NCBI GenBank assembly: GCA_902791085.1
Contig: CADAUN010000006.1
Location: 1 to 20,111, forward strand
Direction of reading: 5' to 3'
From: an uncultured Erysipelotrichaceae bacterium
GTDB taxonomy: Bacteria > Bacillota_I > Bacilli_A > RFN20 > CAG-826
Length of the DNA stretch: 20,111 nucleotides
A program made the position numbers and the translations under genes. The notes below the pieces were generated by a model. The model was not told the origin of the DNA. It was given only the letters and a program-made list of their open reading frames with translations, and searched no databases. Below, one piece after another: positions 1-7,817 of this stretch (position 1 is the first letter of the stretch; each line of letters opens with the position of its first letter).

Positions 1-282
1 CTTCGCAAACTCAGTTACGTCGTCCAACTGGCTTCGGAAATGTCGTATTGATTACAACCAGAAAAACATTCACCTTTCTTGTTGGCCAGATTTTTAGCGA
101 TAATCTTTCTTTTGTTTTAGACGTTCAATTCCTGATTCTTGTTCTTTACTTAGCTCGCAAAGATTGCATAACGTTTCAATAAATGACCGAAGGCAACGGG
201 CAATTTCGATGAGAAAAAAGAAAATTTAATTATTTTTTAGAAGATTTTTTACAAAGCTAAGTCAAAATTTTGTCTTGCGATT
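1..282. other. Left-edge region without a supportable gene
   Basis: No reading frame here has both a start codon and a ribosome site. The minus strand carries a protein-like stretch ending at a TAA at 96-94 that stays open back to about 230, but it has no ATG, GTG or TTG start. It may be the decayed end of a neighbouring gene. From about 205 to 282 the sequence is very AT-rich and looks like promoter-upstream DNA. Confidence 0.5.
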
Positions 283-291
283 TGTTACAAT
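283..291 (+). promoter_or_regulatory. Extended -10 promoter for the Cys/His-repeat lipoprotein
   Basis: The sequence TGTTACAAT matches the extended -10 pattern TGnTATAAT with one mismatch. No good -35 box lies 17 bases upstream, which is tolerated in extended -10 promoters. It would start a transcript near 298 and leave a leader of about 78 bases before the ATG at 376. The placement is inferred from motif only. Confidence 0.45.
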
Positions 292-375
292 GACCTCAAA
301 TCATTGGTTGGCATTTTGAAACGCAGGCATTCGTAGGGAATCCTCAATTTGAGCCAAACAAGGAAAGGATATTTT

Positions 376-2244
376 ATGCATCGTCGTATGATTTATTTCT
401 TCATTCTTCTTTTTTTGACGTCCTTGACATCTTGTGCCGACACTAATCCAAACACCTTTTCGTCGACGATCTTGTCCAAGCAAACGGATTCTTCAACTTC
501 TTCGTTTCATGAACATCAGTCGGACGGAATCTGGCATCACGATGAACAGGGTCATTGGCATGAATGCGTTGCAAAAGATGGAAAAAAATTAGATTATTCT
601 GCTCATATTTTCACTGTGATTGTCGACCAAGAGGCAACACACACTGATGCAGGGCAAAAACATAATCACTGCTCCATTTGTGGCTATGATTCTCCCGCCG
701 AATCCATTCCTGCCACAGGTCATGCTTTCGATAAGGCGTGGCACTCCGATCAAGATGGCCATTGGCATGAATGCGCGTTGGATGGGGCAAAGGACAAAGT
801 AGAGCCTCATCGTTTCGGAGAATGGGAAACAGAAAAAGAAGCAACTCATGCGGAAGAAGGAAAAGAAAATAGAACTTGTTTAATTTGCGGTTTTATAGAA
901 ACCCGTTCTCTGCCAAAACTGATTAAGCATACCTTTGACGATACTTGGCATAGCGATTCAAGCGGCCATTGGCATGAATGCAATGTTGACCACGAGAAAT
1001 CTAAAATCGAAGAACATGTTTATCTACATCAACTAGGAGATGATGGCATCGTTCATAACGTTTGTTCGGTTTGCGGATATGCGAGTCCAACAACCATCTT
1101 TGAAAAAGTAGCACTTACTAACGAACTTTTAAAAGCAAAAACAACGATAGGGGAAGAAGCGCAGGCCAATAGTGTATCTTTTACGGATAATGCCCTGCGT
1201 GTGGCGATTGATTCTGCTGCCTCGGCCGATTTAAAAACAATCTATGTTTGGAATGACATTTATGAAGAATTTACGTTTGATGCCGATTTTGAATATACTT
1301 CTTTGTCTTATACTGGAGAAAGAGCTTCACAGTTAAAAGTCGGAACTTTGTCTATCTTATATTATCCTTTTCAAGACATTGTCAAACTGACGAATGGTGA
1401 CACCCTTTTAGGAATGTGGGAGGGAGACATTCCTGCTTTGCTTCACATAGAAGTCACCTTATTAAACCGCACCCTATCAGTTAGCATATCCGATAAACAG
1501 AATCGAAAAGACCCGCTTCGAGCAAATACGAGGCTCGCGGACGGAGAAATCGTAAAAATGATTCATGAGGCGTGGAGAGTTTGCTACACGTTAAGTCAAG
1601 TCACAATTTCTTATCCAATCGGCGCGACTCCCATTGCTTACAACCCTTTTGTTACGGAGAAAAAGACACTAGGCAAAAACGACTTTGTTTTAGAAAAGCG
1701 TCGCCAAGAAGACGTTATCACGCTTGACGAAGGAACTCTTGGATTTCAAATGTTACCATCCAGCGACGCTAATAGCTTCGATTACTTGGGTAGCGCAACA
1801 TTGAAACAAACGTTCTTGCCGCGTGACTCTTTCGTTTTGGATTTTACGTTGACGGCCACCATGGACAATTCTTATATTTCCAATCGAAGTTTAACTCTTG
1901 TTGTTGGTAATTGTTCGCTAAAAATCGCTTGGAACATGGAATCAATCTGGATAGGGAGGGGAGATTCATCAAAGTCGGATGTCGGTACAGGAAATGCTAT
2001 TGATAAAGTCGGCGGATTCTATGACTACGCCGAAGGAAAGATGCGCATCACTTATGAAAACCGTGCCTTGCATTTTCTACATAAAAAGAAAGACAGTGAA
2101 GAATATTGTGATTTCATTGCGAATTACTACTTCGATCCCGTCCCTAACGGTGCCGATGAAGAAGTAGGAGTAAAAATCGTCGCGAAGCGTATCGCCATTC
2201 AAATTACCGATCTTACTTTAACAACAACCGTTCTTCGGTATTGA
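376..2244 (+). CDS. Surface lipoprotein with three GHWHEC/CxxC repeats
   Basis: Predicted 622-residue lipoprotein. The start is placed at the ATG at 376 because AAGGAAAGGA lies 6 bases upstream; a TTG at 349 is in frame but has no ribosome site. Residues 1-20 form a lipoprotein signal with lipobox LTSC and anchor Cys20. Residues about 50-235 hold three units, each with a WHxDxxGHWHEC block (Trp53, Trp122, Trp191, exactly 69 residues apart) followed by a CxxCG knuckle (Cys99, Cys168, Cys230). The paired Cys and His residues suggest metal, probably zinc, binding or disulphide-free stabilisation of small stalk domains. The rest (about 240-622) is beta-rich, with a final part (about 430-622) resembling concanavalin-like sandwich domains, so glycan binding is possible. 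It faces the AraC operon tail to tail and has its own promoter. Similar GHWHEC repeats are common in Bacillota surface proteins; function is unknown. Confidence 0.85.
   Translation: MHRRMIYFFILLFLTSLTSCADTNPNTFSSTILSKQTDSSTSSFHEHQSDGIWHHDEQGHWHECVAKDGKKLDYSAHIFTVIVDQEATHTDAGQKHNHCSICGYDSPAESIPATGHAFDKAWHSDQDGHWHECALDGAKDKVEPHRFGEWETEKEATHAEEGKENRTCLICGFIETRSLPKLIKHTFDDTWHSDSSGHWHECNVDHEKSKIEEHVYLHQLGDDGIVHNVCSVCGYASPTTIFEKVALTNELLKAKTTIGEEAQANSVSFTDNALRVAIDSAASADLKTIYVWNDIYEEFTFDADFEYTSLSYTGERASQLKVGTLSILYYPFQDIVKLTNGDTLLGMWEGDIPALLHIEVTLLNRTLSVSISDKQNRKDPLRANTRLADGEIVKMIHEAWRVCYTLSQVTISYPIGATPIAYNPFVTEKKTLGKNDFVLEKRRQEDVITLDEGTLGFQMLPSSDANSFDYLGSATLKQTFLPRDSFVLDFTLTATMDNSYISNRSLTLVVGNCSLKIAWNMESIWIGRGDSSKSDVGTGNAIDKVGGFYDYAEGKMRITYENRALHFLHKKKDSEEYCDFIANYYFDPVPNGADEEVGVKIVAKRIAIQITDLTLTTTVLRY
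532..1077 (+). repeat. Three in-frame 207-base coding repeats (Cys/His modules)
   Basis: Three diverged copies begin at the Trp codons at 532, 739 and 946, a perfect 207-base spacing. Each encodes WHxDxxGHWHEC and, further on, CxxCG. DNA identity between copies is low outside the motif codons, so this is an old protein-level duplication under selection for the Cys and His positions rather than a recent expansion. Confidence 0.85.
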
Positions 2245-2248
2245 ACGG
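2228..2248 (+). terminator. Stem-loop overlapping the lipoprotein stop codon
   Basis: CCGTTC at 2228-2233 pairs perfectly with GAACGG at 2243-2248 across a 9-base loop, and the 3' arm contains the end of the stop codon. The downstream sequence has only a short T-rich patch. It sits between converging genes whose ends are 38 bases apart, where a terminator is expected, but it is not a textbook intrinsic terminator. Confidence 0.35.
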
Positions 2249-2282
2249 ACGTCTTTGTTACAGGCAATTCGTGCTGGCTTCT

Positions 2283-3089
2283 TTAACGGTGAAACTGTTG
2301 CTCTCGATATTTCATCGGAGAAACGCCAACGATGTTGGTAAATTGGGAATAAAAATTTGAGGTACTTGAAAAACCGCATACATCCATTATTCGCGAAATG
2401 GGTGCATCGGTTTTTTCTAACATTTTCTTGGCTGCTTCAATGCGGATCGTTTTGATGTATTGTTGTAACGAGATGCCTGACTCGGCGCGGAAAATCTTAG
2501 AAGTATAGTAACGACTATATCCAACATAAGCAGCTATGGAGTCCAAAGTAATTTTCGTTGGCTCACGGTTGTTTTGCTGCACATAAAAGCAAATTCGCTC
2601 ATAGATGGTCAAAGGTGCTTTTTGATCGGCATGACGATAGAAATAGGTAAAAATGATATCAATATACGAAAGGACGATGGTGGAGGAATCTCCCAAGTTT
2701 TCTTGCTTTTCGATTTGGATGGTTTCTAAGGCAGAACGAACTGCATCGAACTCTTGCTTTTTCAAATGAAAGATACTGGGTTTAGAGATCATATCAGAAC
2801 GGTTTTTGATCCAAAACGCCAATTCTTTCTTTTTTATTCTTAGGCTATAACAAGTAACTTCGCCGTCGATAATCATAACGTGGCTTTGTGGCCTCAATAA
2901 AAAAATGTCGCCTTTTTTCATAGCAAAGGGATTTTTGCTTTCGATTAATGTGGCTTTGCCTTCTTCGATGAGAAGTATTTCAAATGTATCTGCACCAGTT
3001 GACGGCTTTTCCTGTGTTTTATTCCAAAGATGGTGTTCAACGCTGATGCTGTTTAATGAAGAATTAGTTCTTATCTCTTTCTCTTCCAT
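2283..3089 (-). CDS. AraC-family transcriptional regulator
   Basis: Protein of 268 residues, the usual length for AraC regulators with a sensor domain. Residues about 20-100 look like a cupin-type ligand-binding arm (FEILLIEEGKATL and KKGDIFLLRP are typical strands). Residues about 165-268 are the DNA-binding domain: the first helix-turn-helix at about 181-202 (TLDSIAAYVGYSRYYTSKIF), the second at about 230-252, and the family signature near GVSPMKYR (255-262). It is the last gene of a minus-strand operon. Its GAGGA ribosome site overlaps the TGA stop of the EamA gene 10 bases upstream, so the two are probably translationally coupled. It likely senses a sugar intermediate and controls this locus, perhaps through the dyad at 6927-6942; that target is inference. 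Confidence 0.92.
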   Translation of the reverse strand: MEEKEIRTNSSLNSISVEHHLWNKTQEKPSTGADTFEILLIEEGKATLIESKNPFAMKKGDIFLLRPQSHVMIIDGEVTCYSLRIKKKELAFWIKNRSDMISKPSIFHLKKQEFDAVRSALETIQIEKQENLGDSSTIVLSYIDIIFTYFYRHADQKAPLTIYERICFYVQQNNREPTKITLDSIAAYVGYSRYYTSKIFRAESGISLQQYIKTIRIEAAKKMLEKTDAPISRIMDVCGFSSTSNFYSQFTNIVGVSPMKYREQQFHR

Positions 3090-3099
3090 TTTTTATTCC

Positions 3100-4017
3100 T
3101 CAAAACAAGAACAAAATCGTTGCAATAAGAGTCAATCCGACCCCAATATAAGTAAAAATACCGTTTTTCTCTTTGAATAGAATTTTACCTAAAAAACAGG
3201 TCAACACAATCACCCCGCCTGAAATAACGGGATAATTTAAGGAAGCATCTAAGTGTTTTACTGCTTCCATCGACAAAGCGTTTCCTGAACCGTTGAATCC
3301 AGCCCACAGCAGCGTCATTAAGAAAGGGAAAAAGCCGAGCGAACATTGCGTATTTTGCTTTTCCTTTTTGCCAGCGATTGCGATAAACAACATGCCGACA
3401 GCGGAAAGCACGAAGATGATGAGATTAGAAAAACTTGTAAAAGCAAGGCTTGATATGCTTTTAGGAAGGCGGGAATGTAAAGAAGAAAAAATGGAGACAG
3501 CACCATTCAAACCAAATTGGATGAAACAGAGGAAAAAGAACCAAAATTCTCTTTTTTTGTTCGATCCTTCCTTTGATTTCGAAAGATGATCAAAAACTGG
3601 CAAAAAGAGCGACATCACCATGAGGACAGATCCGATGATTCGGTAGAGAGAGGGTTGTTCGTGATAATAAAAAACACCGAAGAAAAACGGAAGCGCCATA
3701 CCGCCAAGCATAGTAAATAAGGTATAAATCGATATATTCCCAAAGCGCATTGCTAAAAGGCCGACGATTTGTGTGCTAAAAGAAAGAACTCCAACCAGCG
3801 TCGCGTAAAGGAAGCTTGTTGTATTCCAAACAAAGCCTTGCGATAACGATATGACGCCAAAAATAAGAAATATCAACGCGCCAGTAAGGAAGGAAAAGAA
3901 AAATGTCTGAAATAGCCCTTGTGTGGCAGAACGCTGATAATATTTCATAGCCACAAATTGGCCGGCAAAACATAAAGTGCTTCCGAAAAGCATTAAAAGA
4001 TAAGGCCACTCTTCCAT
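3100..4017 (-). CDS. DMT/EamA-family transporter
   Basis: Integral membrane protein of 305 residues with about ten hydrophobic segments in two halves of five, separated by a basic cytoplasmic stretch near residues 143-156 (SKSKEGSNKKR). This is the size and arrangement of the drug/metabolite transporter superfamily EamA group. Each half ends with the typical pattern of a short E-containing turn before a final helix (YYHEQPSLYRIIGSVLMV at about 117-134; LFKEKNGIFTYIGVGLTL at about 280-297). The superfamily includes the sugar carriers GRP and RhaT as well as exporters. Between a GH28-like enzyme and an AraC regulator, transport of a sugar or sugar acid is the natural guess, but direction and substrate are not visible. 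The ribosome site GAGGA overlaps the end of the upstream gene, with 2 bases between genes. Confidence 0.88.
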   Translation of the reverse strand: MEEWPYLLMLFGSTLCFAGQFVAMKYYQRSATQGLFQTFFFSFLTGALIFLIFGVISLSQGFVWNTTSFLYATLVGVLSFSTQIVGLLAMRFGNISIYTLFTMLGGMALPFFFGVFYYHEQPSLYRIIGSVLMVMSLFLPVFDHLSKSKEGSNKKREFWFFFLCFIQFGLNGAVSIFSSLHSRLPKSISSLAFTSFSNLIIFVLSAVGMLFIAIAGKKEKQNTQCSLGFFPFLMTLLWAGFNGSGNALSMEAVKHLDASLNYPVISGGVIVLTCFLGKILFKEKNGIFTYIGVGLTLIATILFLF

Positions 4018-4019
4018 CG

Positions 4020-6878
4020 CTAGTCCTCGATTCGACAGTCGGTCAAATAAACTTTTTGTCGTTGTCCGCCTTTTATTTCGATGCCGACTTGGACTTCCTT
4101 GTCACTTGGCAAGTAAAACGAAATACGACAAGAGCGGAATTCTTCATCGTTTCCTTCTTCGATACGGCGAACAATATTCTGCCGGTTTCTCGCGTCGCGA
4201 ACGAAAAGACATGCCTTGCCATGTAAGGCGATGGAACAGTTGAAAGTATGCTGTCCAGAAGGCAAATATAATCCTTGATAAAGTGAGGCACTCTTTCCTT
4301 CTGGAGGGGCGATGCAAGCGCAATTCTTTCCTAGAAAAACGGTTTCCTTAGAGAATGATAAATTTTTGCCACTCCAATTCGACAATCCCGTTTTCCAGCC
4401 AGGCTTTCTTTCTGCCATACGTCTTAGAAAATCGCCATAAAGAAATTGAGCGCTGGAATGTAAACCGCAGTCTGTGATCCAGCTTGTGCCATGTACGGGA
4501 GCAGAAGTGCTTAAACAAACGGGCGACCAATATTCATTGTGTTCGATTCGCAATTCATAAATCGGTGAATAGTCTTCCGCCTCGTTCCCATCGAAAGGCT
4601 GTTTGCCAAAATATGGATTGTCTAAATAGCCTCCAATAGAACGGCATCCTTGTAGAATGGTATTGGTTATCACAACGTTTTGGATGGCTTCATTTTCTAG
4701 CAAGGGATCATCTGTACCCCATGGGCAAAAAGAAATGGCGTTTCCAGTAAATTCAAACGTATAAAAATAACATTGATCAACGAGAAGCCGGCGCACGCCA
4801 TTATTTGAAGAACCGGGATTCGCAAGGATCCATAAAAAGTCACGAGGATCTTGATAAGTTGCGCCCAAGACAACGCCATCATCGTTGATGTTGAAACGAC
4901 AAAACACAATTTTTATGTCCTGTCCGGCGCCAACCCAAATTCCATCTGCACCTGTGCATTTGACTTCGTCGACATCGACATTAGCAACAAAACAACGTCG
5001 ACTGCCTTTTAGAACGATATTAGCGGCGCTAGATCGGATAATTTTAACGTCCGTGATTTCTACATTGGAACAATTTGTAAAACCGATTGGCGTCATGTGA
5101 ACGCGATCGCAACAACCAATGCACACGCCTTCACCGATGAAACGAAAATGTCCGTCAAGGCTTTTGGATTCTTCGTCGCACATTCTAATCACACCTTTGC
5201 CCGTGAGTTTGATATTCGTTTCTTTGTGAGCGTAAATGAGAGGATAGTTTCCACAACGGCTATTAGCAGGCCAATTAACGCCTGAAAGGCTGGCATTATG
5301 GCCAAAGTAAGGCAATTTCTTATAGTGAGAAAGCACATCGTCTTGATATAAGACAGCGCCTTCTTCGAAATGGAGTTCAACGCCGCTTCTTATTACAAGA
5401 CTTTGAATCCGATAAACGCCGACGGGAAGGATGACCTTCCCTCCTGATACAGAAGCGTCATCGATCGCTTTTTGAATGGCATCGTTATCATTATGATAGC
5501 CATCGCCTTTAGCGCCATAGCGTGAATCCGTGACTAAAAAGTCTCGATTAGGGACAGCGAATGAATAAGGATTCGTACCTTCGGGAAGATCGCGCCAATT
5601 CTCTAATTCCACTCGATTTGAGAAACGTCCTTCGCTTCCTCGCGCGATGAATTGAGAAGAATAAAGATAATTTCCGTTTTTTGCCGCGGAAACACGGATA
5701 CAATAATGGCCTTGGCTGTCTGCCGTCGTATCGCCAAGCAAATTTTTGGCGTTAAAAGTATCTTTTCCTAGCAAATGGGGAAAAGTTCTGTAAAGTTGTA
5801 TCTTCTCGTGTGGAGCGGCAACGCCTTCAAATGAAAGCGCGTTGTTTTTAGCACGGCACGAAAGTAGCGAAAAAGATTCTTCATGAAGCTCTTCTTGTTC
5901 AAAGCCGATTTTGTGAATTCGCACTTTTCCACCGCTAAGCATTTGTAGGCGAAAACCGGTTAGTCTTCCTTTTGCGTGAGGGAATGTGCAAAGCAAACGT
6001 TCGTAAGGATGTCCTGAAAAGTGAAAAATTTTTGATTGTGACAAAATAAAATCGGGGGACTCTTCGGTTGCATAAAAAAGCCGAAACGATAGAGGAGAAG
6101 AGGAATCAGCAACGATTTCGATGGTGTTTTTTACGCTTAGTTCAACATCGTAGATAGTTTCTTTAGCGAACGACAAGGTGCGGTTTTCCAAGACCGTACC
6201 GTTTGAAAAAGAGAAAAGCAGAGATTCTCCTTCTTTTTGAATCGAGCCTCCCTGACAAGTGAATGTGTTTAGCAATGCACCGGGACATTGAAAGTCCATT
6301 TCTTTTCCAATTTCGATATTGTCGACAAAAATATCGCCATGCCAACCTGGCGTTTCACACGTAAAGGAGAAATCGAAGCGTAACCCATATACTTCTTTAA
6401 GATTTTGATGACGCAGGAAATTAAAAAAGCAACGATTAAAACCGAAATTGGTTAAAACGATTGACTCCGACTCTTCTCCTTGGTTAGTCAACAGCGATAC
6501 AGAAAGGAGCGGAAAAGCGATTAGAGCGTCATCTTTTGGATTAGGAAAAATTTTATTTTCCGATAAATCTTCGAAATATTGGGAATCGTGTATTCCATCG
6601 TACGCAGAAAAAGCGAAGCATAATAAAGGGGTGTCAACTAAAGAAACGGGTTTCTGGAAAAGGAGAGAAAAAGACAAAAACCCAGGCTTATTGCTGGTTT
6701 TCGTTACACAAAGTAATTTTCCTGTTTTTGCAATGAGATCATGAACAGGAGCAGGAATCGTGGCGTGGCTCTTCACGTTTTTATTTGCCACGAACGAAAA
6801 CGAACAATCATCGAAGTCAATGAGAGTCCTTTTGCTGCCTATCAGCAACCTGCGATTTGATAATGAGCATGAAGCCAT
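4020..6878 (-). CDS. GH28-like right-handed beta-helix protein, cytoplasmic
   Basis: Protein of 952 residues with no signal peptide, so it should act in the cytoplasm. Residues about 1-200 and 200-340 look like beta-sandwich, carbohydrate-binding-type modules, and about 340-440 is a further Ig-like stretch. The catalytic part starts near residue 447 with the pectate-lyase-3 opening (YGAKGDG at 454-460, then DNDAIQKAIDDA and GGKVILPVGVYRI) and runs as a parallel beta helix to about 785. GH28 enzymes use three aspartates; here GADG with Asp645 and NDDG with Asp666/Asp667 fit the first two motifs. The later GHG and RIK motifs are not clear. A C-terminal sandwich fills about 830-952. Likely role: hydrolysis of imported pectin-type oligosaccharides, though related beta-helix families cut other glycans. 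No ribosome site precedes the ATG, and the next in-frame ATG is at residue 194. Confidence 0.82.
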   Translation of the reverse strand: MASCSLSNRRLLIGSKRTLIDFDDCSFSFVANKNVKSHATIPAPVHDLIAKTGKLLCVTKTSNKPGFLSFSLLFQKPVSLVDTPLLCFAFSAYDGIHDSQYFEDLSENKIFPNPKDDALIAFPLLSVSLLTNQGEESESIVLTNFGFNRCFFNFLRHQNLKEVYGLRFDFSFTCETPGWHGDIFVDNIEIGKEMDFQCPGALLNTFTCQGGSIQKEGESLLFSFSNGTVLENRTLSFAKETIYDVELSVKNTIEIVADSSSPLSFRLFYATEESPDFILSQSKIFHFSGHPYERLLCTFPHAKGRLTGFRLQMLSGGKVRIHKIGFEQEELHEESFSLLSCRAKNNALSFEGVAAPHEKIQLYRTFPHLLGKDTFNAKNLLGDTTADSQGHYCIRVSAAKNGNYLYSSQFIARGSEGRFSNRVELENWRDLPEGTNPYSFAVPNRDFLVTDSRYGAKGDGYHNDNDAIQKAIDDASVSGGKVILPVGVYRIQSLVIRSGVELHFEEGAVLYQDDVLSHYKKLPYFGHNASLSGVNWPANSRCGNYPLIYAHKETNIKLTGKGVIRMCDEESKSLDGHFRFIGEGVCIGCCDRVHMTPIGFTNCSNVEITDVKIIRSSAANIVLKGSRRCFVANVDVDEVKCTGADGIWVGAGQDIKIVFCRFNINDDGVVLGATYQDPRDFLWILANPGSSNNGVRRLLVDQCYFYTFEFTGNAISFCPWGTDDPLLENEAIQNVVITNTILQGCRSIGGYLDNPYFGKQPFDGNEAEDYSPIYELRIEHNEYWSPVCLSTSAPVHGTSWITDCGLHSSAQFLYGDFLRRMAERKPGWKTGLSNWSGKNLSFSKETVFLGKNCACIAPPEGKSASLYQGLYLPSGQHTFNCSIALHGKACLFVRDARNRQNIVRRIEEGNDEEFRSCRISFYLPSDKEVQVGIEIKGGQRQKVYLTDCRIED

Positions 6879-6910
6879 ATTGAAACGGAATTAATTTGAA
6901 GATTGGAGAA

Positions 6911-6916
6911 ATTATA
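6911..6916 (-). promoter_or_regulatory. -10 box for the minus-strand operon
   Basis: Read on the minus strand this is TATAAT, giving a transcript start near 6904 and a leader of about 26 bases before the ATG at 6878. The -35 position 17 bases upstream (ACGCAT) is poor and lies inside the dyad at 6927-6942, which suggests dependence on an activator such as the AraC protein of this operon. Confidence 0.4.
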
Positions 6917-6926
6917 AAAGAACGCA

Positions 6927-6942
6927 GGCACATATGCGTGCC
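6927..6942. promoter_or_regulatory. 16-bp dyad, candidate operator in the divergent promoter region
   Basis: GGCAC at 6927-6931 is inverted as GTGCC at 6938-6942 around a 6-base centre. It covers the place of the -35 box of the minus-strand promoter. The preceding decamer AACGCAGGCA (6921-6930) occurs again at 320-329 in the leader of the lipoprotein gene. The element could bind the local regulator; no binding data are visible. Confidence 0.35.
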
Positions 6943-7070
6943 GTATTTTATGAAGATAAGTTCCATTATGTTGTCATCGATTTCGATATTTAGCTACAAA
7001 AAACGCAATTAAATTATCTTGTTTCTTTTGAGATGGTAAAGACAAAACGCCACAGTTTTCCTTTGACATG

Positions 7071-7076
7071 TATAAT
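7071..7076 (+). promoter_or_regulatory. -10 box abutting the ATPase start codon
   Basis: A perfect TATAAT ends 6 bases before the ATG at 7083, so transcription would begin on or next to that ATG. No -35 box is seen at 16-18 bases. A TTGACA is present at 7063-7068 but only 2 bases away, too close to serve. Confidence 0.4.
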
Positions 7077-7082
7077 CAAAGC

Positions 7083-7817
7083 ATGCCCACAATTCGTGTA
7101 GATGACCTTTGCTTAGGATATCAAAACAAAGGCGACACTGTAACCATCGCTTTGAATCACCTGAATGCTGTTTTTGAAGACGGCTTATTGCACGTGATTG
7201 TCGGCTATTCCGGATGTGGCAAGACCACTTTGCTTCGCTGCATTGCCGGTTTATTACCGTATGATGGTCATATTTTCTTCGACAATGTTGACGTGAACGA
7301 TATGCCCACCAAAGATCGAAGAATTTCTTACGTTACGCAAGAATACGCGCTCTATCCACACATGACAATTTTCGATAATATTGCCTTTCCCTTGAAAACC
7401 ATGGGCGCAAAAGGCCCAGAAGTTCGTGAACGGGTTTATTCTATCGCCGAACGCTTTCGTATCTTTGACACCTTAAGCCGTAAGCCCAAACAACTTTCGG
7501 GCGGGCAACAACAGCGCGTTGCCTTGGCTCGTGCGTTAGTGAAAAAGCCCTCCGTTTGTCTCTTTGACGAGCCTCTTTCTAATCTTGATGAGCCAAATAA
7601 GAATGAGATTCGCCGCCAAATCAAAGAGACTGTGCACGAATATGGTTCTACAGCCATTTATGTAACGCACAGTCTTTCGGAAGCTATGTATCTTGCCGAT
7701 ACTTTGTTCGTAATGAATCAAGGTAAAATATCTCTATCAGGCTCTTCGCGTATGGTTTACGACTCCTCCGATCCGGTCATGCAATCATTAAAACAAGGGA
7801 GCAGCGATCATGATTGA
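7083..7817 (+). CDS. Sugar ABC transporter ATPase, short MalK-like form
   Basis: ATPase of 244 residues from the ATG at 7083 (an in-frame ATG at 7068 has no ribosome site and precedes the TATAAT). Numbered from 7083: Walker A GYSGCGKTT at 41-49, Q-loop Gln86 in TQEYALYPHM, signature LSGGQ at 138-142, Walker B CLFDE at 159-163 and switch His196 in VTHS, so all catalytic elements are intact. The sequence around YPHMTIFDNIAFPLK is typical of the MalK/MsmX group that energises CUT1 sugar importers. Family members are usually about 360-380 residues because of a C-terminal TOBE-type domain; here the chain ends right after the nucleotide-binding domain. It overlaps the next gene by 8 bases. It probably drives the permeases encoded at 9966-11833. 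Confidence 0.93.
   Translation: MPTIRVDDLCLGYQNKGDTVTIALNHLNAVFEDGLLHVIVGYSGCGKTTLLRCIAGLLPYDGHIFFDNVDVNDMPTKDRRISYVTQEYALYPHMTIFDNIAFPLKTMGAKGPEVRERVYSIAERFRIFDTLSRKPKQLSGGQQQRVALARALVKKPSVCLFDEPLSNLDEPNKNEIRRQIKETVHEYGSTAIYVTHSLSEAMYLADTLFVMNQGKISLSGSSRMVYDSSDPVMQSLKQGSSDHD

Noticed and set aside
3..182. Plus-strand frame open from the left edge
   Set aside because: About 59 codons without an internal start or recognisable motif, and antisense to the other protein-like stretch; cannot tell coding from chance.
94..235. Minus-strand protein-like stretch ending at TAA 96-94 (contains CELSKEQESGIERLKQKK)
   Set aside because: It looks like an amphipathic helix but has no ATG, GTG or TTG start, is interrupted by a stop upstream near 238, and no ribosome site is present. 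At most a decayed fragment.
315..328. TGAAACGCAGGCA resembling a CcpA cre site
   Set aside because: It is one base too short and lacks the symmetric ending of the cre consensus.
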